DNA of 64,000 bases from Neodiprion pinetum (taxonomy: Eukaryota; Arthropoda; Insecta; Hymenoptera; Diprionidae), in contig NC_060236.1 of assembly GCF_021155775.2 (NCBI RefSeq), forward strand, positions 1,789,001 through 1,853,000. The letters are read 5' to 3'. This document shows, piece after piece, positions 13,601-25,785 of the stretch (position 1 is its first letter; each line of letters begins with the position of its first letter). The notes under the pieces were generated by a model, which searched no databases, was not told the origin of the DNA, and saw nothing but the letters and a program-made list of their open reading frames with translations. A program made the position numbers and the translations under genes.

Positions 13601-16024
13601 CGCGTTATGCCGTGTAATACGATACGAAAAGGTTTGTGTGCTCCTATTCTATCCTATCTCCTATCCTCTCGCGTAGCCGGGAAATGAAGAAAAAAAAAAA
13701 AAAAAAAGAAAAGAAAGAAAGAATGAATGAAAAAAAAAAAGATACATATTAAGAGGGAAAGTGATCGGAAGAAAGATGCCGCCTAGTTCTATTCTTCTTT
13801 TTTTATTCCTCTTCTTTATCCATCCGACGGATTGCGACAGGAGTTTTGGGCTCTCCTGGTTAGTTTTTTTTCGGAAACTCGAATAGCCGCAGTTAGTTGT
13901 TCACCGCGTGAATGCGGCTTTTGAATCAACGACGTTCGCGATCGAGCAACTATCGGTGAAATTTTATGTCAAGGGAAAAAGATACAAACTCAAACAATAA
14001 TAATAATAATAATAACAATAATAATAAGAGAAATCAAAGACTGGTAATGAATTCGGTACAAATGTCCGCGTTCTTTGTTTATTTATTTTTATTCTCTCTC
14101 ACTTTTCTTTTTTCAATTTTTCATGTACGCGATTTGAGAGGACGAGAAGGAAAAACGTGAAAAAACAAAAAAAAAAAATAAAAAAGAGAGAAAGAAAAAT
14201 TCTCGCGAGTTCCTCGCCCTCATTATCATTCTTCCGTTTCTTCCTTTCTTCCTTCTGTCCCCGCTTATCCGGCTATTCGCGGATTTACATACACATCCGT
14301 GTGTATAACATATTTAAAATTAAACTCCGCGATATCTCCAAGGTCCGATCGTCGCTCTCGTGAATTTTGAAATTATACAAGGAATTACAAGGAGTTACCT
14401 CCCTTCCGCGGCGTCTCGTAAATTATTATTATTTATGTTTTTTTTTTTCCTAATTCTCCCCTCCCATTATAATTCCTTTTCGTCTTCCTCGTCGTCCTCT
14501 TCACCCTCTTCATATACTTATAAACTATGTATATGCATCCTCGATTCCGGCAGCTGTTGCCGATCGCGAGTTGTAAAGAGGCGCGTGCCCTCGTCGTCTA
14601 GCCAAGCTGTAAGGTATATCATACGTATTTACACGTACGCGTGTTTACGTATGTATATATATATTTTTTTTTATATATATACACGCACGCACACAGAGAA
14701 ACGCAACCAACACCCTCCGTAAGTCCCTTCTTACGGTCGTATCACCACCACCTGGAGTCGTTTCCTTCTCCTTCACCCTCTTCATCCTCTTCATCCCCCC
14801 GTCACTCTTGCGTTCTTTCTTCGGTGTACAACGTGCAGCCAGACGCGCGACGTCGCATCGCCGATGGCGGGAAAAATATCTCCTTCTCTGTAACACGTAC
14901 CGCGGTTACTCTCTATTCCTTATCGCGTTGGGTAGGATAGAGAGAAAAAAAAGTATATTAACGGACATCGCACCTTCTCGCACTGGCAATGAGAGATTGA
15001 TATATTTTCTTGCAACCGTTGCGAAAGTTTAACGCTCGCGCAAGAATAAATTGACGTCAAAGCCTTGTATAGCTAAAAAGGTAGAGCAAACTGATTTTGC
15101 GTTGCGACAATCAAGAAAGGATCGAAGATAGGGTAAAATTGTTAGGCGTACATCGTATTTCGTAACTCCAACAATGTTCAAACACTTTTTTTTTTAACGA
15201 TACCCGTTTCACTCAATTTTTCTAGTTACTGTAACAAATGAAATTTTTCCCAGTCCGGCATTATCGTCATAATCGTCGTCATCGTCGTTGTCATCTTGAT
15301 GCTTAATCAAAAGAAATACTCGCATCGCTGCAATATTTGTAAAATAATATTCAATAAATTTCGCAATTTTGGGAGTGGGAGAAAAGAAAAAAAGACATAC
15401 AATAATCACCGATATCACACTTCCTCTATTTTTCTGATGTTAAAGAAGGACCATAAAATTTGTATCCGGATCCATGTGTGTGTGTGTGCGTGTGTGTATA
15501 TATATATATATATATAGCGCGTGTGTAAGCAGGATCGATGAATAGTTCGTTGACCAGGAGGTTTAAAAAAACGCGCAGAAATAGGCGTATAATGTATCTC
15601 TACGAACCGTGCATTATAAAGTTTACCTCGAGGTCGTACAAGCGATAAATAATGTAATCGGAAGCTGATGATACGCCCGCTTCTTATTTTCTTCTCGTCT
15701 CCGCACGTGCCGAAATTATTGTACGTAGAGCGTAAACTTATTATACATTATATGTACGTACATACGGCACACGTACGGTAGTAACCTTGATGTGAGAAAT
15801 TTGAATTTTATGTAAAGAATATGTCGGACGAGAAGATCGTTAACGACGATACACGCCGTTCAATCACCCCCCTTCACACCCTTTCTCTAGTTTATACCTA
15901 CGTTCGTATTCAACCCTATTTCCATAGCTAGATCTATTTTATCTATTTTGCAATTTACTTTGGAGCCGCCTTCGATGCAAATAAAAAATACGTCGAAAGT
16001 CGTGAAACGGTTGACTTATTCCAT

Positions 16025-16078
<54 letters not shown>

Positions 16079-16627
16079 GTGCAAGGTGATAAAAAACCTA
16101 CATACGTTATTATCGTAGGTAAACTTGTACCTATAACGCCGTTCAAACACATTCGATCGTATCGTTTGAATTCAAGTCTCTTCTCGATTTCTCGTTATCA
16201 TATTTATGTATGTATAACCATCGGGTACATACCACCTACCCGTGTGAGGATATCGATCTCGATCTCACGTAAGTCAAATAATTGCAAAACGGGAATGTGT
16301 TTTTTTTTTTTTTTTTCTTTTTTTACCGAAAATATACAATAAAACTAACAAAACGAAATTTAATCGTCAATATCCCAAATCGGGATATTTTTGCTAATAT
16401 TATACCACAAACGGGCCAGCAATCTGAACCGATTTTTATTCTCTTATAATAATTGTTGCGTAACTCTTTCGTTGGCAATTTTTTAATTCAATCGTAATGG
16501 TAATAATTAATAAATACCGATCTGTGTTGCAATGACACGTATGTATAGTTGCTCCAAATTTGAAGTACCGTTGCTAGTGAAAATCAGCTGACTTTGGTCT
16601 GTTCTGCAACTTGAACCGTATACATTC

Positions 16628-16659
<32 letters not shown>

Positions 16660-19600
16660 GCACACACACTTTTGTGCAGAAAATTTAAAGAGCCATTCAC
16701 TCATCGTACCTGCCCTCCAGCTTCACCTGCGAAACAGCTCCGACATGTCGCGCCTTTTACGCATTATTAAATACAAATCGTTGAAGACCGAACATTGCCT
16801 CGGGATTGATTTTTTCTATAACTTCCAAACGAAGATACGAATATAAAATTGAGAGGCGAAATTTATTAAGAGCTTAACCCTCGGATGGTATGTATTAATT
16901 AAATGTCAGTTGTGCGTAATTGTTCCCCGAAACTTTCAAAAAAAAAAACAAAAAAAAAAGAAGGAATGAAAGAAAAGAAAAGAAAAGAAAAACACTGGAA
17001 CGAGCTTCCTGTTGAACAAAATTTTATGTGCCATTGACCAGAGTTACGCGAGTGAGAGAAGAAACGAACCGACGATTAAATTGATCATAGACACGTAAAA
17101 TTTTTATATAGAGAATATTCGTTTCAGTTTTGATTAAAAAAAAAAAAAAAAAAAAACAACCTATCAACGAACATTACTGTACATATAATTTCTTTAGTTT
17201 CTTTATCATACACAGCGCATAAATCTGTTTTTTTTTTCTGTTATAACACATATGAAAGAAAGTACCTAATTCGAATTTGAATTTGTTTGTATCGATAATT
17301 TTTTCCCGCATACAGTTTTTTTTTTTTTTTTTACCGAAATTATGCAACGCAACATCAGTAGAAAAGTAATTCGTGTAACCCTGGGAGGCGGCTGTTGGTA
17401 TTGCTGGTTCTGCCATCCCTTGAGAACCGCAGCTGCCGCCTATTCGTTCACCCCGCCGACACCTGCTGAATCAAACTACGTACATACCTACACATCTCCG
17501 TTTCCCTTACGCGTCCTGCATATTTCCTTTCACGATGTATACTCTATTATACGATTCTTTTGCGTGAACAAGAGTATGTTGCGCATTTTTTTCACCAAGC
17601 AAGAAATCGAGGTTACGAGTCGCGTGACGTCAGATTTTTTCCGCGACGACGCATGCGCGGAGTGCGGAAAAGAACACTTTTCGACTCCTAGGACTTGAAA
17701 GTTGTATTTTCGGTACTCCGCGCGTGCGCATTCGCAGATTCGCCTTACCGTCGTGGAAACGGTTGTTTTGTGAACGGAAAACAAGCGTGGAAAAACGAGT
17801 AAAACATGCTCGCGTTGTATAAATATATTACAATACCCGTAGAAATGTAAAAATGTTGTATAATTTATCGCCTGGCTCTGTGCGAAAATAAAGAAAAAGA
17901 AAAAAAAATTCAGTCACGCGTAGTTGCACTTCATACGTATTTTATAGCCTCTTACAAGATTGCCAAAATGACTCGAGGGAATTCCTTTATGTATTACAGG
18001 TACACGTGTGTATTCCACACTTGCGAATCAGCTTTGAAACGCTAACGGTCGCCAAATTCCATTACGGGAAGCGAAAACAAGTCTCGCGATTACTCGCATG
18101 TATATATATAGCTGTACGGATGAATGAAATAAAAAAAATAAATAAATAAATAAAAATTCAATTTCAATTTCAATATCAATATTCCGTTGTTTCTTGTTTT
18201 TATTCTTTCTTTTCTTCCTTTGTGTTCGCGCGCGTTTCGAAGCTGAGAAAAAAGAAAAGAGAAAAAAAATTTAAAAAAACCAGACGTCGGTATGTTGTAT
18301 AAATTGTACGTAAGGAGGAAAAGGAAGAAAAAAAAAAACGGATCCTCGACGAGGAAACAGGTCCTCGTGAATATAACCCGACTCTGTTGCCGCTTGCCGG
18401 TTTCAGAGATCGAATTTTTAATTCGAGACGTCGCATGAATGGGCAACCACGACGGCACTCTCACCGATTTATTATATCCACATTAAGACGCACGTGTTTA
18501 TGTATATATATATGAATATATATACATACATATAATAGTGCTTACACAATACATGTATAATACACGTAATAATGTCTGTCCGGCATCCTTATCATCCAGC
18601 ATGTACGCTATGTATGTACATTCATATATATGTATATATACGAAGATCAAGGATCGCGAAAACATATTTTATATCTCTTGACATAATTGTCTTTTTTTTT
18701 TTTTTTTGGTTTTTGTTTCTAAATTCGTCTATTTTTTTTCTCGAATTTCACGTTCTCGGATCAACCGTTGGTCATTTTATTATATTATTTTATCATTGAT
18801 AATGTGTGTGTGTGTGTATACATATATATATATATACACGCGCCAGTGATCACTTTGCGGCCTTCCATTATGTAATTTTTCTTTCTTTATTTTTGTTTTC
18901 CTCATATTTGTTTTTTTTTTTTTTTTTTTTTTTTACTTTTTTTGTCAGGGTTCGCAAATATTTTATTTTTTTTTTTTTTATTCTGCTCTTTTCGCCAACA
19001 TCGTGGGAGCGGTATAAAATATAAAAATTTTTCACGCCACGTGCCGCAAGCGACTCGGGATTTGAAACTCAAGGATGAAGCGACGCGCGGGAGACCGTTG
19101 GATATTTAAAAAACCACCGTATATTCTTACATAACTAACCTGCAAGTTTTACATACGTATCTGTGTTGGTATATTTATCTTGTATAACGAACGCCTGTGT
19201 ATATTCAAAAATTTAACTGTTGCGTTGCATTATTTCGAATCGAAATTCCGGACGGTACGATTTTTATAATTTTCTTTTCTCTTTATCTTCCGTCATATCT
19301 ACTCTTGTTTCAGACAGGTTTTCTCAAATTTTTTTGCCTCAATCATTTATTCGTTTATTTTTTCTTCCCTTGTCAAATCCGAATCTTGTCCGGATATTAT
19401 ATTCGCATGTATCTTATTTTTATCAGCTGCGTAATGGCTAAGCATATCGGGCACGGTCTTTTCTAAGATTCTTCATCGGAACGTAATTATTTACTCGGCG
19501 AAATTTAATGGAATTTGATCCCCTCCGCCCCATTTTTTTTTCTCGTTCCAAAGCAGTAAATATAATACACCGACGGTGATCTTACTTATAATTCTGCGAC

Positions 19601-21947
19601 TTGTACGCATGTATATACATACCGGGAGAATCTCTTGAAACTTGAAAACGAACCGCGCGTGCGCCGAATGATCAAATCTCATTGGTCGGCGAAACGTTCC
19701 CGCGGCGATATTCTTGTCCGCGACGCAGGCGGGCCAACCTACGCAAAATGTCTGCGTTTGAATTTTCAAAGAGCGTAAGCGTCGAGTTCCGACCGTTCTT
19801 CGAAGAATCGACTTTCCGCCCCGACGACAAATGCTTCCGAAACCTTTCCGAGTCGCCGTCTCGATTGTTCGAGATCCTAACCTCGAAAATTCGTAGGAAC
19901 CGCGTCGCCGGCGGAAAGAGTTTGACGGCCGAAAACTCGGGTTGGCCAGCCTGCGCGAAGAGCCGATAAAACTCGCGCGTGCGCGGTTCGTTTTCAACTT
20001 TCAACAGATTCTCCCGGTATGTAATATATGCGAAGAAGCCGGAACACATCGCTCCAGTAATCGTTGATATCGAAATCACGTTTCTCGATTGTTCTCCTCT
20101 TCGATCGCTGTACAGTAAAGAAGTAATCTTTTGTTAAACCATAAAAAAAAAAAAAAAAAAAAAAAATGGCAAATCGGCACCAACAGCCCTTACGGTTCCT
20201 CTTCAAACAGAGTTGTCGAACCGGGTTTGAGCAAACTTCGGTCTGTTAGATCGATAGGTGGTGACCAGAGGCAGCTGCCGCGGCGGCAAAGTTGTCTCGC
20301 TCTCTGCTCGCACCCCTGCATGGCGTGAGTGCGTGTGCCGTTTTCGGGGAGGCCTCCGACGAGAGTCGTAGGTGAAGGTGGTCTCACATGCCGCGATGGG
20401 GTGGAGTGGGGGGGGGGGGGGGGGGGGGGGCGCATATGCCGAGTACCGGGGGGCAATACAAAGCACAGATGGTCGACAGGGTCTCTCTCTCTCTCTCTTA
20501 TCGGACCTCTGACAAATAATTGGCCCTTTGTCGTTCGTTACGCGGTCGTATCGTCGCGGGATTAATATGACACCTTTCTGAAAATAGTCAAATTTCGTAC
20601 GCGATCGTTTTTTTTTTTTTTTAAACATTTGTTGATAAGATTTCAAAGATCATACCCTCATATTACATTTGCGAATCTACGATTTGGTGTGAATGCATTT
20701 TTTTTTTTTTTTTTGACGATTTTATATTTTATACAGTGCCTGATTCATTAATTGTCATCGAACCATATTATTAGAATTGATTCTTGACCGGGGTGAAAAG
20801 GGTCTTCCATAGTTTGTTAATTATTCTCTTTAACGAAGAAAGGAACCGCATTCGACCGATTTTGTGAAAATCGTTCTTTACTAAAACAAAAACAAAAAAA
20901 ATTTATGTATAATCCAGTCATCACATCCACATATTTCCCAGCTACCAAAAATTGATTGAAAGGGGTAAACGCCCGAGGCTGTTCGTCGTTTCGATCCGGC
21001 CAAAACGCCACGTGCGTCCGAGATTCTGGGATACATATATACATACATACATATACATATATACACATATGTATATAAGTTTGATGACTGCGTCGGTCTT
21101 TTCGTCTTTTTTGTCGATTTATTATCATTATTATCATCAACATTGCGCTTTTATTTTTTAACATTTATTTCTCCCACATACTTTTATTACACTCCGCAGA
21201 GAATATAAACCTGCCGAGATTGGAATTTCCTCTCTACGCAAATTAGCATATGCTGGATATATATATATATTCTTACTTTCGTTTTTTTCAATGGAACGTT
21301 TCGACGGTTACCAGTTTAAAAATTTATAACGTACAATATTGAGTATATATATGTATATATGTATGTATGTATGTATGTACGATACCACGTTATATGTTTA
21401 ATATTATGTATATACTCGGCAACAGCTGGTCGTTTCGTTATATTATACATTTTATATGGGTATATATTACACAGCGACGTGGTTTAAATAAATCCTGGTC
21501 AAATTGACTCTTGCCTCTCAACTATACGCCGCATACATATATATATATATGTATAATATGTATGTATATATACATAAGTATACTATATACCTATATATGT
21601 GTACAACCACGTGTTCTTTCCGGGACCATAAAACTCGACCAATGTCTACTATATATGCATGTACACACATGCGTCTGTATTGCAGAGCGAGAATGGCCGT
21701 TATATATGTTGACACGAGCTTCGGTGCCAGATAATATAACACACCGTCGCAATTCCTTGCTATGATTAATCACGTACTCAAATTGGTCGGAATTTTTACT
21801 TTTTATTTTTATTTTTTTTATCACCCATTTATATAAGAAATACTTGCGGCTTACATTATACTTATAATACACGTGTATATATTGTATTGTATGTGTTTTC
21901 TACGTACGTTCAAAAATATTCTTTATACCGTTTTATGAAAAAAGTTA

Positions 21948-21994
<47 letters not shown>

Positions 21995-24900
21995 ATGACA
22001 AAATAAGACCCAAGTTCTTGCACGAATTAATGTTTACACAAGTAATAAATCACGTTAACACGGATCGGTCACGGTTTTGATTACGAAAATAATATTTTCA
22101 TAACGTACCAATCGCATATTATAATTAATTAATGCCGTGTTAATTACTATTACTTTATCTAACCGCATAGTGCAACACTAGGTCACCCGCTCTATTTTTT
22201 ATAAAGATCCGTTCTAGGCTACGTGTTAAACCACCATTTCTAGCCGATATGCAATCTTTATTTTCAACGTTCACCGTTCACACCGAACATGATAATTATT
22301 ACACAACGTAAGAAAATAGCGCGGTTACGTTTCCGTAGAGATTGTTTTGAAAATTATACATTGAAAACAACTCGCAATCGTGTTCCAAAATATTGGAAGA
22401 CGATGGCATATATATATATATATATATTAGGGTGGTCCTTATTCAGGGTGTTGACGAATTTTTGCCAGACCATCCCCCAAATCAACTTCAAATAATTCGA
22501 AAACAATCGCCTAATTTTTTCAGATTTTTACATCGAATCAAAGACAGTCCGCATTGTGATCGAAGTTTCTTATGGAAATTAACACGGGTGAAACTTTTTT
22601 TTCTCAGTATATATTTTATTGCAAGAGTAATGATGTTCCAAATAATCTGTAACCGCGAAGTTTTGGTGAGAATTAGTGCTACTGTCTGGGAAAAAATACA
22701 CATCGTCGTACGAGGCAATCTAGACGAATTGCACAACCTCGAAACCTGACTTTTCTTTTATTTAGAGGAAGTGCAATTCGTCTAGATTGCCTCGTACGAC
22801 GATGTGTATTTTTTTTTCCATACAGCATCGCTTGTGCCGACTAAAACCTCGCGGTTACAGATTTTTTTGAACATTATTACTTTCGCGATAAAATATATGG
22901 TGCGAAATAAAGTTTTTCTCACGTCACTTCCATAAGAAGCTTCGATCACAACGCGGGCTATCTCAGACTTGCTGTAAGAATCTGAAAAAATTTGGCGACT
23001 CTTTTCAAATGATTTGAAATTGATTTCAGTGATGGAGCGGTAAAAATTCGTCAACACCCTAAACAAGGACCACCCTAATATATATACATATAAATAAAAA
23101 CAACAAAAAAAAAAATCGAAACTCCGCTCGCAACTTTCGTTTCCGGGCAGCTTGTCGTAATCTTGAAAATCATCTCAATTTCTCCCGCTGTGACTTTAAG
23201 GGACAGGATACGCGTCACGGTTGGCTAGATATCCTTCCTGCTTTCCGTCCAGGCTCATCCTTACAACCACCGAGACCTGGACTTGGTGACTTTCCTTGCT
23301 CCCTTTTTCTTCCTCCTCCCCCTCCTTCTTCTTATTCTTCTGTCTTGTATTCCGGTCGTACAATTCCTTCGATATTCAGCGGCGTGTGCTGAACCTGAGA
23401 GACCACATCCTGGAGTTACAATTTTTACCCCGTTGGACGATGAACGTAGGAGTGCAGGCACTAATTAATTTCCTGTCAACTAACCGCAATTTTCATTTCC
23501 TCGACGACGAATTATCCTACCGAAGGATACCTTTTCAAGATTTCGATCACTTTGTAGTTACTCGAAGCGCGACAAAAAAAACCTACCATTACCTTTTCTT
23601 TTCTTTTCTTTCTTTTTTTTTTTTCTCTTTCGACTCTTCGTTCACCTTACGACAAACCGTTTCCTTCTTTCCAACTCGCTCGAACGCAATCTGATCTCGT
23701 CAACTTACTTCCGGCCATCGTCCGGTCAACCCGCGAGACCACCTTGAATGAAAAGGAAGAGGAAGGAGAAATTTGTTTCGTTTCGAAACCGCGTTACACA
23801 ATTTCTCGTTTCCTACTCGCGACGAGAAAGGAACGGATGTTATTAAAATCCCGATGTTTTAAACCGGAAAAATAAAGAAAAAATAATCGACGATCACGCA
23901 GGCAGCCTTGATTTTTAACGTTATCGTCGTATTTCTCACCCTCGAAATTTCACGTTTCGTTGCGTCTCGTCTCGTCTCTGGCACCGGAAATTCGGCGTTC
24001 GATTTCCGAATTTTGCCCGTATACCCGATGGCTTTACACTCGATATCATCCAACGGCGATGAATGAATGACCGAATTACCCCGAGCCTATGGAAATCCGA
24101 AACTCGAGTTCATCGATTCGACGAAGCTTCTCGCGTATGCGGGTCGACGTTTTTTACCTATTGAAAATTTCCTTCCCAGCCGCTTCCTCTTCCTCTTTTC
24201 GAATCGTCGAAGGTTTGAGTCGGTTGATACGTTCGTCCGATATTCAACTAAATGCTGTATTAGTCCTTAATAGTACTTAATTCAACAAAATACTTTTCAC
24301 AAATTAATACAGAATTGAATCGAACCTTTTTAACGATCATGCCGACTGTCAATTTATTCAGGATAACACGTCGCGAGTTCATTCCAATAATGTGAATTTT
24401 TCATCAAATAAACGCGTGATCGACACGACTAAAAATTGAGTAAATCATTTTGGCAAACCAACCGAATCGAAATTGTCGAATCGAAGTCATCTTAGTTGGA
24501 TTGAAATAGGTAAACGGACTGAAACAAAATCTATTTTGTCGATCCGAGCATTCCTTTCCCTACTTTTATTTTCACATAATTATACGCGATAGCGAAGTAG
24601 GATTTCCCCGAATCTCGTCTATCCGTATTATCGCTACGCGCATCAACGTCCTGGGAATGAAGAAGTCCGATAGTTCCCTGCTGCGGAATTCCGGCGTAGC
24701 CTATGCAACCCGGAGATAGACGGAACTTGACCCCGCGGCGTTGTTAATCAGTGTAAAAACTGTAACCAAATATCCGTCGTGACGATGCTGTAAGATTGGA
24801 GCGATTCTCTCCTCTCTAATTTGCGCCGCATGATTTTACAACGAATCTTAATATTCTCGATCTAAAACCGGGGATGAAAACTTTTTTAACTCTTGAATAT

Positions 24901-25751
24901 AAAAATTTATACCACACGTATGGTGGCATTGCGTATAGTTGAAACCTGATCGTAAAAATTTTCAATATCTAATCATTTTTCTTTTTTTTTTTTTTTCATT
25001 TCTTCTCCTTTTTTCGTGAAGTTGATTTCCGGAAGTATAGAAGCAGTTTTACGTTACTTCAAACTTGTACGTGATTTCCGTTCCCAAACTTGACTCACGC
25101 GTGCCGTCCGTGTTTTACTGTTCGAAAAAGGAATGAGAAAAAATAAATACATTATTTAAAGAAAAGAAAAAAAAAAAAAAGCAACAAACGAGACGGAAAA
25201 AAATTGTTTGTGCAATCTTATCACGTTTTCAACGCGCTCCTACATGTATGTATGTATATATGTAATCGAAATATAAACCGGACGTCAGTCTCGTTGTTAT
25301 ATATATTGTATCGTAGAAGATTTGTTTCTAATTTTTTTCACCCCGCACCACATGTAAAGTTACAAAATTATTCATCTCTCACATTATTCTCCCAGCTCCT
25401 TTTTGCAACATTTCGTTTTCTTTCCTCGTTCTAATTAATTATTATACACTAAGAGAAATTTTTATTTCCGGTTACCGCTCGGTCCTTGACTATTTTCATT
25501 TTTTTTACACAATTGAAAAATACGGTTCTATGGAAATTTTTCTCAGTTTATGATCCGAGACGAACAAGGAACTTGTCGAAACGCTCAAAGTCTCTCGCCG
25601 TCCGAACCTTCGGACCGATCTTTACGACCTAAAGGTGAGGATCGCCTCTCTCCTCTCAGGGATAAACCGAGAGGGCGATAATCTCGATCCTTGAAGCGTT
25701 GCTGTTGCAGTAAACGTGAAGTGTCAACGAATATCTACGTGTGTTCGTACT

Positions 25752-25785
<34 letters not shown>

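Noticed and set aside
17580..17745. Small inverted repeat around GCGCGGAGT and ACTCCGCGC
   Set aside because: Only about 14 bp pair, with a 60-bp spacing; too short to call an element.
19491..20079. Frames of 168 and 135 aa on the minus strand
   Set aside because: They cover the MITE at 19616-20023, whose inverted ends and GC-rich interior explain the open frames.
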